Shown: positions 27,136 to 36,582, counted from the stretch's first letter. The stretch is 64,000 nucleotides of DNA from Nucisporomicrobium flavum (GCF_016464385.1 NZ_JADMLH010000001.1:310001-374000); one strand, 5' to 3'. Notes: generated by a model from the letters alone, not told the origin. A program made the numbers and translations.

Positions 27136-28875
27136 TCACCTCCGACAGAAAATCACCTGGAACGTGGTGCCCACGCCCGGGCTGCTGGTCACCTCGATGC
27201 GGCCGCCGTGGTCGGTGACGATGCGGTGCGCGATGGTCAGGCCCAGGCCGGTGCCGCCGGTGGCACGCTGGCGGGCGGGGTCGGCGCGCCAGAACCGGTC
27301 GAAGACGCGTTCCAGGTCCGCCGCCGCGATGCCCACGCCGGTGTCCTGCACGGTCAGGACGGCCTCGCCCGCCTCCTCGCGGACCCGCAGCAGCACGTGC
27401 CCGCCCGCGTCGGTGTACCGGATCGCGTTGGTGAGCAGGTTGCCCAGCACCTGGCGCAGCCGGTCCGGGTCGCCCTCGATCCACACCGGCGCGGGGGCGT
27501 CCACGGTCATCGCCACCCCCGCCTCGGCGGCCACCGCCCGGTGCGCGGTCGCGCCGCCCGAGACCGCCTCGGCGAGGTCGAGGGGCGCGAACGTGTAACC
27601 CAGGTCGCCCGCCTCCGCCAGGGCGAGGACCTGCAGATCGTCGAGGATGCGGCGTTGCAGCAGGGTCTCCTCGTGCAGCGACGCGAACAGCTCCCGGCTC
27701 GGCTCGACCACCCCGTCCGACAGCCCCTCCAGGTAACCGCGCAGGTTGGACAGCGGCGTACGCATCTCGTGCGCGACGTCGGCGATGAGCCGGCGCTGGC
27801 GCTCCTCGCTGCGCTGCACGGCCTCGGCCATCGCGTTGAACGACTCGGACAGCCGGGCCAGCTCGCTGCTGCCGGCCGCCGGGACGCGTACGTCGAGCCG
27901 GCCGTCGGCGAGCAGCCGGGACGCCTCGGTGAGCCGGCGCACCGGCAGGCTGACCCGGCGGGCGATCAGCGCGGTGCCGGCCAGCGCGACGACGATGAGG
28001 CCGGCGGTGCCGAGCAGGGCGGGCTGCCTCAGGTCGCCGAAGCCGGTGTCGGGGCGCGCGCCGAGGTACAGCTGCAGCGGTACGGCCGCGGGACCGCTGA
28101 CGCCGGTCGTGAAGGCCGCGCGGACGCAGCCCGGGCTGTCCGCGGCCTTCCGGGTGCAGCGCCACCACACGTTCTGGATCTCCCGCAGCCAGCCGGTGTC
28201 GCCGACGACCTTGCGGCTGGCTTGCTGCACGCAGTCCGGGTGCCCCGACACCTGCGCGGCGGTCAGGTACGGCACCCGGTCGGTGCTGAGCGCGGCCCCG
28301 TCGCCGTCGATGCACCGCACCGCGATCAGCGCCGCCCGGTACTGCGCCACCTGCCGCAGCATCAGCATCGGCGCCGAGGCGGAGACCGGGTCGGCGGGTT
28401 CCGGGGCGAACAGGTCGGGTGGCAGGTCGAACGAGAGAAACCCCTTCGCCAGGAGGGCCGCCGCGGGCGGGGCGGCTCCGGCGGGATCCTCGAAGGTACG
28501 GGTGATCGCGGTGGACAGCGCCGGGCGCGGGTCGATGCCCAGCGCGGTGCCCTGCACCGGCCCGGACGTGCGCCCGTCGAGGGTGTCGGAGTCGACGAGG
28601 ACCGTGCCGTCCTGGGTGCGCAGCTGGATGTGCAGGCCGGTGTCGCGGGACAGCTGGGCGACGAGCCGGTCCAGGCCCGGCCAGCGCCCGCGCAGCAGCC
28701 CGAAGCGCTGCACCGCCTCCACGATCGCCGTCTGGTGCTCCACCGCGGCCCGCTGCGACAGCCGCACCTCGCGGGAGGTGAGGCTCAGCGTCAGCCAGGC
28801 GGTGGCGCCGATCGCCGTCACCGCCACGACCATGACGAGCAGGAACACGCGCAGCCGGAAGCTGCGGAAGCTCAC
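27136..28875 (-). CDS. two-component sensor histidine kinase (HAMP, HisKA, HATPase)
   Basis: 579-aa membrane kinase. TM1 at about residues 10-30 and TM2 near 285-305 enclose an extracellular sensor domain of about 250 residues with four cysteines (VRCIDGDG, HPDCVQQ, WWRCTRK, SPGCVRA), possibly disulphide-linked. A HAMP linker, the phospho-acceptor His near 369 in DVAHEMRTPLSNLRGYLEG, and N, G1 (VQDTGVGIA) and G2 (TGGTGLGLTIA) boxes follow. GTG start overlaps the stop of the response regulator (GTGA), so the pair is translationally coupled. The signal is unknown. Confidence 0.93.
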   Translation of the reverse strand: MSFRSFRLRVFLLVMVVAVTAIGATAWLTLSLTSREVRLSQRAAVEHQTAIVEAVQRFGLLRGRWPGLDRLVAQLSRDTGLHIQLRTQDGTVLVDSDTLDGRTSGPVQGTALGIDPRPALSTAITRTFEDPAGAAPPAAALLAKGFLSFDLPPDLFAPEPADPVSASAPMLMLRQVAQYRAALIAVRCIDGDGAALSTDRVPYLTAAQVSGHPDCVQQASRKVVGDTGWLREIQNVWWRCTRKAADSPGCVRAAFTTGVSGPAAVPLQLYLGARPDTGFGDLRQPALLGTAGLIVVALAGTALIARRVSLPVRRLTEASRLLADGRLDVRVPAAGSSELARLSESFNAMAEAVQRSEERQRRLIADVAHEMRTPLSNLRGYLEGLSDGVVEPSRELFASLHEETLLQRRILDDLQVLALAEAGDLGYTFAPLDLAEAVSGGATAHRAVAAEAGVAMTVDAPAPVWIEGDPDRLRQVLGNLLTNAIRYTDAGGHVLLRVREEAGEAVLTVQDTGVGIAAADLERVFDRFWRADPARQRATGGTGLGLTIAHRIVTDHGGRIEVTSSPGVGTTFQVIFCRR

Positions 28876-29555
28876 CGCTCGGCCATCCGGTAGCCGCGGC
28901 CGTAGACGGTCTGCACGTACCGGGGCTCGGCCGGGTTCGCCTCGATCTTGCGGCGCAGGTTCACCACGTGGGCGTCGACCGTCCGCTCGGACACGTCGTG
29001 CTCGAAGCCGAACGTCTTGTCGATGATCTGCCCGCGGGTGAAGACCCGGCCCGGCTCGCGGGCGAGCAGCTCGACGATGCCGAACTCCTTGGCGGTCAGG
29101 TTCACCGGCGCGCCGGCGACGCGCACCTCGAAGCGGCCGGGGTCGACCTCCAGGTCGCCGACGCGCAGGATCGACGCCGGGCCGTCGGAGGCGCCCGTAC
29201 GCCGCAGCAGCGCACGCACCCGGGCGGTCAGCTCCCGCGGGCTCACCGGCTTGGCGAGGTAGTCGTCCGCGCCGATGTCCAGCCCCAGCAGCATGTCGTT
29301 CTCCGAGGACCGCGCGGTGACCAGCAGGATCGCGATGTTCGACTCGGCGCGCAGGATCCGGCACACGTCCAGCCCGTCGACCAGCGGCATCATCACGTCC
29401 AGCACGACCAGGTCGGGCCGGCGGGACCGGGCCATCTCCAGCGCCGCCCGGCCGTCACCCACGGTCAGCACCTGGTGGCCCTCGCGCTCGAGGTACAGGC
29501 GGATGAGCTGGGCGTGCTTCGGGTCGTCGTCGGCCACCAGGATCCGTGCTGTCAC
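28872..29555 (-). CDS. OmpR/PhoB-family response regulator
   Basis: 227-aa regulator: receiver domain with acidic pair ADDD, phospho-acceptor D53 in LVVLDVMMPLVDG and K near 103 in LAKPVSPREL, followed by a winged-helix DNA-binding domain (LTAKEFGIVELLAREPGRVF, TVDAHVVNLRRKIE, VYGRGYRMAE). The start was taken as GTG at 29555 (TARILVADDD) since the receiver strand begins there; a start 27 bases upstream is possible. It is the first gene of the operon with the sensor kinase. Confidence 0.93.
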   Translation of the reverse strand: MTARILVADDDPKHAQLIRLYLEREGHQVLTVGDGRAALEMARSRRPDLVVLDVMMPLVDGLDVCRILRAESNIAILLVTARSSENDMLLGLDIGADDYLAKPVSPRELTARVRALLRRTGASDGPASILRVGDLEVDPGRFEVRVAGAPVNLTAKEFGIVELLAREPGRVFTRGQIIDKTFGFEHDVSERTVDAHVVNLRRKIEANPAEPRYVQTVYGRGYRMAER

Positions 29556-29727
29556 TCGTCGGATTCTGGCCCAGCAGGGCAAACGCGGCCAAGGAATGTG
29601 CGGTTCCTGTGAAGATCCAGGCCGGTTCCGGCGGCCGTACGGATCCGCGAAGGTTCCTCACAAGTTCTGCACAGGAGCGCTCCTACGGTTCGGCACGCGA
29701 ACCGCCGTCAACGACAGGAGCGCCCCG

Positions 29728-31656
29728 ATGTGTGGTCTCAGCGTCTTCGTGAGCAGCCGCCCGAACGCCGGCGTGCCCGACCCCGAGTCGGCCGCCGCGT
29801 TCGCCGACGCGCTGGAGACGATGCATCACCGCGGCCCGGACGACACCCGCGTCGAGTTCGGCGACGGGCTGGCGTTCGGCTTCAAACGCCTGGCGATCAT
29901 CGACCGGGCGGAGAGCGCCCAGCCCGCGCACTACCCCGTCGACGGGCCGCAGGCCGGGCGCTGGACCGTGGTCTTCAACGGTGAGATCTACAACTACCGT
30001 GAGCTGCGCGCCGACCTCGTCCGCGAGCACGGGGCCACGTTCGCCACCCACGGCGACACCGAGGTGCTGGCCGCCGCGTTCCACTACTGGGGCGCCGCCG
30101 CCCTGCCCCGGCTGCGCGGAATGTTCGCGTTCGCGGCGTACGACCACTGGACCGGCACGCTGCACGCCGCCCGCGACCCGTTCGGCGTCAAACCCCTGTA
30201 CCTGCTGGAGACCGCCGACGGGGTGTTCCTGGCGAGCGAGCGCAAGGCGCTGCTGCCGTTCAGCGGCGACTCGGGGGCGGCGCTGGACACCGACGCCCTC
30301 GCGCACTACATGACCCTGCAGTACGTGCCCGACCCGCTCACCCTGCACCGGCACGTCCGGCGGCTGCCGCCCGGGCACCGGCTGACCTGGACGCCCGGCG
30401 GCGGGCTGCGCCAGGAGCGCTACTTCCGGCCGTCGCTGCGGCCGCTGCACGTCCAGCCGGAGGCGGCGTACCACGCGATCCGCGACGCGCTGCGCGACAG
30501 CGTCCGCCGGCACCTGCACGCCGAGGTCCCGGTCGGCGCGTTCCTGTCCAGCGGCGTCGACTCGTCGGCGATCGTGGCGCTGGCCCGCGAGGAACGGCCG
30601 GACCTGCACGCGTTCACCGCCGGCTTCGCGCACGAGGGCTACTCCGAGATCGAGGTCGCCCAGGACACGGCGGCGCAGCTCGGCGTCCGGCTCACCCCGA
30701 CCGTGGTCACCGAGGACGACGTGATCCGGGAGCTGCCGCGCATCGTCCAGCTGCTCGACGACCCGGTCGCCGACCCGTCGCTGATCCCGCTGTACTTCCT
30801 GGCGCAGACCGCCTCGCGGTACGTGACCGTGGTGCTGTCCGGCGAGGGCTCCGACGAGCTGTTCGGCGGCTACACGATCTACCGGGAGCCGTCGTCGCTG
30901 GCCGGCATCGGGCGGCTGCCCGCCGGGATGAGGCGCGGCCTGCGCGGGCTGTCGCACGTCATCCCCGAGGGCGTGCGCGGGCGCAGCTTCCTCGAGCGCG
31001 GCACCACGCCGATCGAGGAGCGCTACTACGGCAACGCGCGGATCTTCTCCCCCGCCGAGAAGGCCGAGCTGCTGCGGTTCACGGCCGAACCCCACACGGC
31101 GGTCACCTCCCACCTGTACGCGGAGACCGCCGACGTCGACGACGTGGCCTCCATGCAGTACGTCGACCTGCACACGTGGCTGCCCGGCGACATCCTCACC
31201 AAGGCGGACCGGATGTCGATGGCGCACTCGCTGGAGCTGCGCGTGCCCTTCCTCGACCAGGCGGTGTACGCGGCCGCCGCCGGCCTGCCGACCGAGCTGA
31301 AGCTGCCGCACGGCTCGCGCACCACCAAGCACGCCCTGCGCGAGGCCATGCGCGGCATCGTCCCCGAGTCGGTCCGCGAACGCCGCAAGCTGGGCTTCCC
31401 CACCCCCACCCGGCTGTGGCTCAAGGGCGAGATCGGCGACTGGGTCTCCGCGATCCTCGCCGCCTCGCAGGCCGGGCACCTGGTGGACCTCGGGTACGCC
31501 CAACGCCTGCTCGCCGAGCACCGCGCGGGCGTGGCCGACCATTCCCGCAAGGTCTGGACGGTGGCGATGTTCTGCCTGTGGCACGCGATCACCGTGGAGA
31601 AGGCGATCGACCCGGCGCCCGCGCGGGTGGCGTACCCGGTGGTCAGCGCCGGATGA
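29728..31656 (+). CDS. asnB: asparagine synthetase (glutamine-hydrolysing)
   Basis: 642-aa class II glutamine amidotransferase that amidates aspartate using glutamine and ATP. Cys2 of MCGLSVFV is the glutaminase nucleophile, followed by MHHRGPDDTRVEF and VVFNGEIYNYREL; the synthetase domain has the PP-loop FLSSGVDSSAIV and LSGEGSDELFGGY. Start ATG at 29728 is required to expose Cys2. The 172-bp space before it and the divergent response-regulator gene contain its promoter. Specialised asnB paralogues acting on peptides or antibiotics exist, but nothing nearby suggests that. Confidence 0.93.
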   Translation: MCGLSVFVSSRPNAGVPDPESAAAFADALETMHHRGPDDTRVEFGDGLAFGFKRLAIIDRAESAQPAHYPVDGPQAGRWTVVFNGEIYNYRELRADLVREHGATFATHGDTEVLAAAFHYWGAAALPRLRGMFAFAAYDHWTGTLHAARDPFGVKPLYLLETADGVFLASERKALLPFSGDSGAALDTDALAHYMTLQYVPDPLTLHRHVRRLPPGHRLTWTPGGGLRQERYFRPSLRPLHVQPEAAYHAIRDALRDSVRRHLHAEVPVGAFLSSGVDSSAIVALAREERPDLHAFTAGFAHEGYSEIEVAQDTAAQLGVRLTPTVVTEDDVIRELPRIVQLLDDPVADPSLIPLYFLAQTASRYVTVVLSGEGSDELFGGYTIYREPSSLAGIGRLPAGMRRGLRGLSHVIPEGVRGRSFLERGTTPIEERYYGNARIFSPAEKAELLRFTAEPHTAVTSHLYAETADVDDVASMQYVDLHTWLPGDILTKADRMSMAHSLELRVPFLDQAVYAAAAGLPTELKLPHGSRTTKHALREAMRGIVPESVRERRKLGFPTPTRLWLKGEIGDWVSAILAASQAGHLVDLGYAQRLLAEHRAGVADHSRKVWTVAMFCLWHAITVEKAIDPAPARVAYPVVSAG

Positions 31657-31696
31657 CCGCGCTCAGCGGCCGCACCGCCCGGCCGAAGGGTCAGGG

Positions 31697-32440
31697 GTGA
31701 GGCTGATCCGGATCGCCGTGGCCGTGCTGACGCTGGCCGGCGTCGCCGCGTGCGGCGATCCGCCCCGGGCGGCCGAGAGCCCGGCCGAGCGGCGCCCGGT
31801 GGCCGCTCCGGTCCGCGCGAAGCCGGCACCGGTGATCGCCTACCCGGCACGCGGGCACGGGCGCTGGCGCACCGCCCCGGCCGCGGCGCGCACGGCGGGC
31901 CGCGGGGGGTCGCTGCTGCGCTACCGGGTGCTCGTCGAACGCGACATCACGGGCCTCTCCCCCGCCTCGTTCGCCGGGGCGGTGGCCGCCACGCTGGCCG
32001 ATCCGCGCGGGTGGACCGCCGGGGGCACGCTGCGGCTGCGACGGGTGGGACCCGGGCAGGCGTACGACTTCACGGTGTACCTGGCGACGCCACGGACCCG
32101 CGACCGGCTGTGCCGCAGCGCGGTGGACGCGTACACGTCGTGCCGCAACGGCGACAAGGTGGTGCTGAACGTCGCCCGGTGGGTCAAGGGCGTGCCCGGG
32201 TACGGCGCCCCGCTGTCGGTGTACCGGCAGTACATGGTCAACCACGAGGTGGGGCACCGGCTCGGCAACGGCCACGAGCGCTGCCCCGGCCGCGGGGAGC
32301 CGGCCCCGGTGATGCAGCAGCAGACGCTGGGCCTGCACGGCTGCACGCCGAACCCGTGGCCGTACGTCGACGGCGGGCGCTACCAGGGCCGGGCGGGTGC
32401 CTACGCCGACCCGATGCCCGCCCCGGACCGCGGCCGCTGA
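31697..32440 (+). CDS. DUF3152 lipoprotein, putative zinc metalloprotease (copy 1)
   Basis: 247-aa lipoprotein: GTG start, hydrophobic signal ending in lipobox LAGVAAC, then a low-complexity linker and a DUF3152 domain. The motif NHEVGHRLGNGHERC near residue 182 has the HExxHxxxxxH layout of zinc metalloproteases, with additional conserved Cys (YTSCRNG, HERCPG, LHGCTP). It should be anchored outside the cell membrane. A 234-bp segment (32132-32365) is nearly identical, in opposite orientation, to the paralogue at 36583-37323. Substrate unknown. Confidence 0.82.
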   Translation: MRLIRIAVAVLTLAGVAACGDPPRAAESPAERRPVAAPVRAKPAPVIAYPARGHGRWRTAPAAARTAGRGGSLLRYRVLVERDITGLSPASFAGAVAATLADPRGWTAGGTLRLRRVGPGQAYDFTVYLATPRTRDRLCRSAVDAYTSCRNGDKVVLNVARWVKGVPGYGAPLSVYRQYMVNHEVGHRLGNGHERCPGRGEPAPVMQQQTLGLHGCTPNPWPYVDGGRYQGRAGAYADPMPAPDRGR

Positions 32441-32523
32441 ACCAGGTAGCGCACGCAGAAACCGTCCGCCATCATGACCGCCATGATCACTGAGATGCGA
32501 AAGGGCGTGCGCGTCCCCGGTCG

Positions 32524-33020
32524 ATGACCGCCCCGGCGCGGCCGCTCGTCGCCCTCCTGGATCACTGGCACCGGGCCGACAGGGTCCGCCGCGAATGGCT
32601 CGCCACGGGGCTGTCCACCGCCCCCGCCGACCGAGACGCCGCCGAACACCTCCTGACCCGCCTCTACCGCCGGCACGGCCGCGGCAGGCCGCACTTCGCC
32701 TGGGTCGACTCCCCCACGCCGGCCTGGCCCTCGCCGGGGGCGTCCCGAGCCACGAGGAGCTGCAGCACCTGCTGCGGCATCCCGCCGGGCGGCCGCCGCC
32801 GGCGATGGACCTCGCCGCCGGATGGTCCCGGCTCATGGCCCGGCTCGACGAGGCCCGGTCGAGCTGCCGGCTGCGGGTGTGGCAGAGGTCGTGTACCCCG
32901 ACGGGTGGAGCGGACCTCAGTCGCGCTGATCTCCGGCGGCAGGTGCGACAGCTGCGCACCATGGTCGCGCGATACGAGGCCGTCCGGGACGCACGCCCGG
33001 TCAGGGCAGCAGGAGGTTGA
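32524..33020 (+). pseudogene. frameshifted actinobacterial hypothetical (DUF6745-like)
   Basis: The first frame reads HRADRVRREWLATGLSTAPA, DRDAAEHLLTRLYRRHGRGR, HFAWVDSP and then shifts; the other frame continues HAGLALAGGVPSHEELQHLL, RHPAGRPPPAMDLAAGWSRL. Restoring one C in the run at 32711-32715 joins them, so a single-base loss in a homopolymer explains the break. The WLxxxLSTxPADRxxAE pattern recalls large actinobacterial DUF6745-type proteins, but only an N-terminal portion is present and the end runs into the queA-like gene. Either a truncated pseudogene or a truncated gene with a sequence error. Confidence 0.55.
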
Positions 33021-33996
33021 GGTCCCCGAACTCGTGCCACCGGTAGCCGCCCTCCAGTGCCGCGTCGTAACACCGCTGCAGCAGCGGCGTCCCGGCGATC
33101 GCGGCGAGCATGTCGAGGTGTGACGCGCGCGGCTCGTGGAAGCCCGTGAGCAGCCCGTCCACGGCCCGGACGCCGCGCTCCGGCGTGATGACCAGGTCGG
33201 TCCAGCCGCTGTGCGGGCCGTTCCAGGCCGTCTCCAGGGCGCGGACCGCGGTGGTGCCGACGGCGATCACGCGGCCGCCGTCGGCCCGGGCCCGGGCGAT
33301 CGTGCGCAGGGTGGTCGCCGGGACCGCGAACTTCTCCGGGTACGGGCGTTCGTGCGCCTCCGGCGAGGCCACCCCGGTGTGCAGGAGCACGGGTACGAGC
33401 AGCACACCCGCGGTCACCAGCCGGGTCACGAGCTCGTGCGTGAACGGCCGCCCGGCGCTGGGCATCTCGGCGCTGCCCGGGTGCACCCCGAACACCGTCT
33501 GGTACGCGCTCAGCGGCCACGGCCGGGTCACGTACGAGTAGCGGATCGGGCTGCCGTGGGCGTACAGCAGATCGGTGACCGTGGCGGCCGTACCGGTATC
33601 GATGTCGGCGACCCACAGCCGGCCCCTCGAGTAGGCCTCCCGCAGCGTGACCGTCCCGCCGCCGGCAAGCGCGTACGTGTCGCCGGAGGCGCCTGCGGCG
33701 TACGGGCCGTCCGCTTCGCGCAGCTCGACCAGCCACGAGCCGTCCGCGGTGGCCGTGGAGAAATGCACGGTCAGCGGGCTCCCGGCGACCGGCACGGCGG
33801 CCGGCAGCGTCCCGGAGGTGTTCACCACCAGGACGTCGCCGGAGCGCAGCAGCGCGGGCAGGTCGGTGAACCGGTGGTGGCTCACCTCGCCGGTGCCGCG
33901 CCGCCCGGTCAGCAGGCGGACGCCGTCGCGGGGCTCGGGTGGCCGGTGCGCCTCCAGGCGGGCGGGCAGCTGGAAGGCCGGCAGAGTGGCGGTCAT
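33001..33996 (-). CDS. queA: S-adenosylmethionine:tRNA ribosyltransferase-isomerase-like protein
   Basis: 331-aa QueA-family protein. DVLVVNTSGTLPAAV, GSAEMPSAGRPFTHELV, GVASPEAHERPYPEKF, RVIAVGTTAVRALET and TGFHEPRASHLDMLAAIAG match the family in order. Canonical QueA converts preQ1 in tRNA to epoxyqueuosine using SAM. No tgt, queG or preQ1 genes are visible here, and the gene is paired with an SDR (4-base overlap ATGA), so this may be an actinobacterial paralogue with another ring-transfer role. Family assignment is firm, biological role is not. Confidence 0.82.
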   Translation of the reverse strand: MTATLPAFQLPARLEAHRPPEPRDGVRLLTGRRGTGEVSHHRFTDLPALLRSGDVLVVNTSGTLPAAVPVAGSPLTVHFSTATADGSWLVELREADGPYAAGASGDTYALAGGGTVTLREAYSRGRLWVADIDTGTAATVTDLLYAHGSPIRYSYVTRPWPLSAYQTVFGVHPGSAEMPSAGRPFTHELVTRLVTAGVLLVPVLLHTGVASPEAHERPYPEKFAVPATTLRTIARARADGGRVIAVGTTAVRALETAWNGPHSGWTDLVITPERGVRAVDGLLTGFHEPRASHLDMLAAIAGTPLLQRCYDAALEGGYRWHEFGDLNLLLP

Positions 33997-34688
33997 CGGG
34001 CGGCGGCCAGGTCGGTCAGCCGGATGCGGCCCGAGGGCGGGGCGTCGGCGAGCAGCCGCAGGAAGGCCGGCACCACCGACTCCGGCGGCGGCCGGTCGCC
34101 GATGTCCTCGCCCGGGAACGCCTCCTGGTGCATCCGGGTCCGCAGGTCGCCCGGGTCCACCGCCCACACCCGGACGTCCGGCTCCTCCGCGGCCAGCACG
34201 CGGCTCGCCTGCTCGGCGGCGGCCTTCGCGGAGCCGTACCCGCCCCAGCCCGGGTACGGCTCCACGGCCGCGTCGGAGGTGACCGTGACGATCGCCCCGC
34301 GGCGCTCACGCAGGGCCGGCAACGCCAGCTGGATCAACGCGAGCGGGGCGACGGTGTTCACCTCGTACACCTCGCGCAGCACGTCCAGCGGGTAGGCGGC
34401 GAGCGCCGGCTGCGGGCTGGGCCCGAGGATGCCCGCGTTGTTGACCAGCAGGTCCGGCCCGCCGAGCCGCCCAGCCGCCGCGACCAGCTCACGGCGGTGG
34501 ACGGGGTCGGTGACGTCCCCCGGCACGGCGACCACCCGCGCGCCGCCGGATCTCAGCCGCTGCGTGGCGGCGTCGAGCTCGGCGGCGGTGCGGGCGTCGG
34601 TGACCAGGTCCCAGCCCGCACCGGCGAGGCCGGCGGACAACGCGTACCCGAGTCCCCGGGACGCGCCGGTGATGATGGCGACGACCAT
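33993..34688 (-). CDS. short-chain dehydrogenase/reductase
   Basis: 231-aa classical SDR with cofactor motif TGASRGLGYAL, LLVNNAGILG and catalytic Ser/Tyr/Lys (VTSDAAVEPY...GYGSAKAAAE). It would oxidise or reduce a small alcohol/ketone with NAD(P)(H). ATG at 34688 has an AGGGAG Shine-Dalgarno; a TAGCGT box about 30 bases upstream may be its promoter. It is directly upstream of, and overlaps, the QueA-like gene, suggesting a shared pathway. Confidence 0.88.
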   Translation of the reverse strand: MVVAIITGASRGLGYALSAGLAGAGWDLVTDARTAAELDAATQRLRSGGARVVAVPGDVTDPVHRRELVAAAGRLGGPDLLVNNAGILGPSPQPALAAYPLDVLREVYEVNTVAPLALIQLALPALRERRGAIVTVTSDAAVEPYPGWGGYGSAKAAAEQASRVLAAEEPDVRVWAVDPGDLRTRMHQEAFPGEDIGDRPPPESVVPAFLRLLADAPPSGRIRLTDLAAAR

Positions 34689-34816
34689 CGTGGATCTCCC
34701 TTCGACGCCACCGACGCTAGGGCGGCCCGGGCGGCCCGCCATCGGGCCGCGGCCGCAGCCGGCACCGGACCTTGGACCTACGCCTCGGGCCCGATCCGCC
34801 GGCCGCCGCCCGCCGG

Positions 34817-34822
34817 TACGGT
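34817..34822 (+). promoter_or_regulatory. -10-like box for GAF kinase operon
   Basis: TACGGT six bases before the GTG at 34829, supporting that start and a leaderless transcript. Confidence 0.35.
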
Positions 34823-34828
34823 GCAGGG

Positions 34829-35953
34829 GTGTCCGGCTGCGACCGCGAGGAACTGCGTCAGGTCAGCCAGGCGGTGCTCGCCGTCACCGCCCGGCTGTCG
34901 GTGCGCGACGTGCTGCAGACGATCGTCGCGGCGGCGCGCCGGCTGCTCGACGCCCGGTACGCCGCGCTGGGTGTGCCCGGCCCCGGCGACACGTTCGCGG
35001 AGTTCCTCACCGACGGCATCAGCGACGAGCAGTGGAAGGCGATCGGTCCGATGCCGCACCGGCACGGCCTGCTCGGCGCGATGCTTCTCGACCCGGCACC
35101 GGTCCGCCTCGCCGACGTCCGGTCGCACCCGGAGTTCGGCTGGTGGCCCGCGGCGCACCCCGAGCTCGCCGACTTCCTGGGCATGCCGATCGTGCACGAC
35201 GGCGAGATCCTCGGCACCCTGTTCCTGGCCAACAAGGAGGTACCGGGCGGGTTCACCGCCGCCGACGAGGAGCTCCTGCGGCTGCTGGCCGGGCACGCCG
35301 CGATCGCCCTGACCAACGCCCGGTTGTACGAGCGCAACCGCGAGCTGTCGGTGGTGGCCGAACGCCACCGGATCGCCCGGGAGCTGCACGACGCGGTGGC
35401 GCAGAAGCTGTTCAGCCTGCGGCTGACCGCCGACGCCGCCGCGGCGCTGGTCGGCCGGGACGCCGGGCGGGCGCGGGCGGAGCTGGACACCGTACGCCGG
35501 CTCGCCGCCGAGGCCGCCGAGGAGCTGCGCGCCATCGTGGAGGGACTGCGCCCGGCCGACCTCGCCGGCGACGGGGTGGGCGCGGCGCTGCGCAAACACG
35601 TGGAGGTGCTGGACCGGGCGCACCGGGAGGCGGTGCGGTTCGCCGGGGAGCCGGTGCCGCGGCTGACGCCCGAGCGGGAGGAAGCGGTCTACCGCATCGG
35701 CCAGGAGGCGCTGCACAACGCGCTGCGCCACGCCGAGGCGAGCACCGTGACGGTCGCCGTACGCCCCGGCGGGACGTCGGTGGTCCTCGAGGTGACCGAC
35801 GACGGGCGCGGGTTCGACCCGGGCACCCCGTCGCGCCAGTACGGCCTCGCGTCCATGCGCGAACGGGCCCGGGCGGCGGGCGGCCGGCTGCGGGTACGGT
35901 CCGCGCCCGGCGCCGGCACCACCGTACGGCTGGAGGTGCCCGCCGATGCCTGA
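34829..35953 (+). CDS. cytoplasmic GAF-domain histidine kinase (HisKA_3 type)
   Basis: 374-aa soluble sensor kinase: a GAF domain at about residues 20-170 (ARRLLDARYAALGV, MPIVHDGEILGTLFLANKE), the NarX-type dimerisation/phospho-acceptor helix ERHRIARELHDAVAQKLFSL with His near 188, and an HATPase domain (EALHNALRHAEAS, VTDDGRGFDPG, GLASMRERA). Such kinases respond to redox or small-ligand signals; no heme-binding evidence is visible. It overlaps its response regulator by 8 bp. Confidence 0.9.
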   Translation: MSGCDREELRQVSQAVLAVTARLSVRDVLQTIVAAARRLLDARYAALGVPGPGDTFAEFLTDGISDEQWKAIGPMPHRHGLLGAMLLDPAPVRLADVRSHPEFGWWPAAHPELADFLGMPIVHDGEILGTLFLANKEVPGGFTAADEELLRLLAGHAAIALTNARLYERNRELSVVAERHRIARELHDAVAQKLFSLRLTADAAAALVGRDAGRARAELDTVRRLAAEAAEELRAIVEGLRPADLAGDGVGAALRKHVEVLDRAHREAVRFAGEPVPRLTPEREEAVYRIGQEALHNALRHAEASTVTVAVRPGGTSVVLEVTDDGRGFDPGTPSRQYGLASMRERARAAGGRLRVRSAPGAGTTVRLEVPADA

Positions 35954-36578
35954 GCCGATCCGCGTGCTGGTGGTGGACGACCATCCGGTCGTGCGGCAGG
36001 GGTTGCGCACGTTCCTGGACCTGCAGGACGACCTGACCGTGGTCGGCGAGGCCGCCGACGGCGCCGAGGCGGTGACCGCGGCCGGCGAGCTGCGCCCCGA
36101 CGTGGTGCTGCTGGACCTGCGGATGCCCGGCGCCGACGGCATCGCCGCGCTGCGCGGCCTGCGCGAGGCGGGCAACGCCGCGCGGGTCCTGGTGGTCACG
36201 AGCTTCACCGAGCCGGCCGCGGTCCTGCCGGCCGTGCACGCCGGCGCCGCCGGGTACGTCTACAAGGACATCGACCCGCCGGCGCTGGCTTCGGCGATCC
36301 GCTCGGTGCACGCCGGTCACGTGCTGCTGCACCCGGACGTGGCACGGCTGCTCACCGAGGGCCGCGCCGGAGCGGGCGACCCGCAGCTGACGCCCCGCGA
36401 GCGGGAAGTCCTCGCGGCGATCGCGCGGGGCCGCGCCAACCGGGAGATCGCACGGCAGCTGGGCCTGGCGGAGAAGACCGTCAAGACCCACGTCAGCGCG
36501 ATCCTCACCAAGCTCGGCCTGCAGGACCGCACGCAGGCCGCCCTCTACGCGGTCCGCGCGGGGCTCGCCGACGGCTGA
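35946..36578 (+). CDS. NarL/FixJ-family response regulator
   Basis: 210-aa regulator with receiver domain (VVDDHP, D57 in VVLLDLRMPGADG, YKDID) and a C-terminal LuxR-type HTH (LTPREREVLAAIARGRANRE, LGLAEKTVKTHVSAILTKLG). ATG at 35946 lies inside the kinase gene, implying coupled translation. It converges with the second DUF3152 gene with a 4-bp gap; targets unknown. Confidence 0.93.
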   Translation: MPEPIRVLVVDDHPVVRQGLRTFLDLQDDLTVVGEAADGAEAVTAAGELRPDVVLLDLRMPGADGIAALRGLREAGNAARVLVVTSFTEPAAVLPAVHAGAAGYVYKDIDPPALASAIRSVHAGHVLLHPDVARLLTEGRAGAGDPQLTPREREVLAAIARGRANREIARQLGLAEKTVKTHVSAILTKLGLQDRTQAALYAVRAGLADG

Positions 36579-36582
36579 CCGG

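Noticed and set aside
32401..32694. Minus-strand frame containing IMAVMMADGFCVRYLV
   Set aside because: Briefly looked like a conserved C-terminus, but the frame continues as noise into the DUF3152 gene and no start or ribosome binding site is seen.
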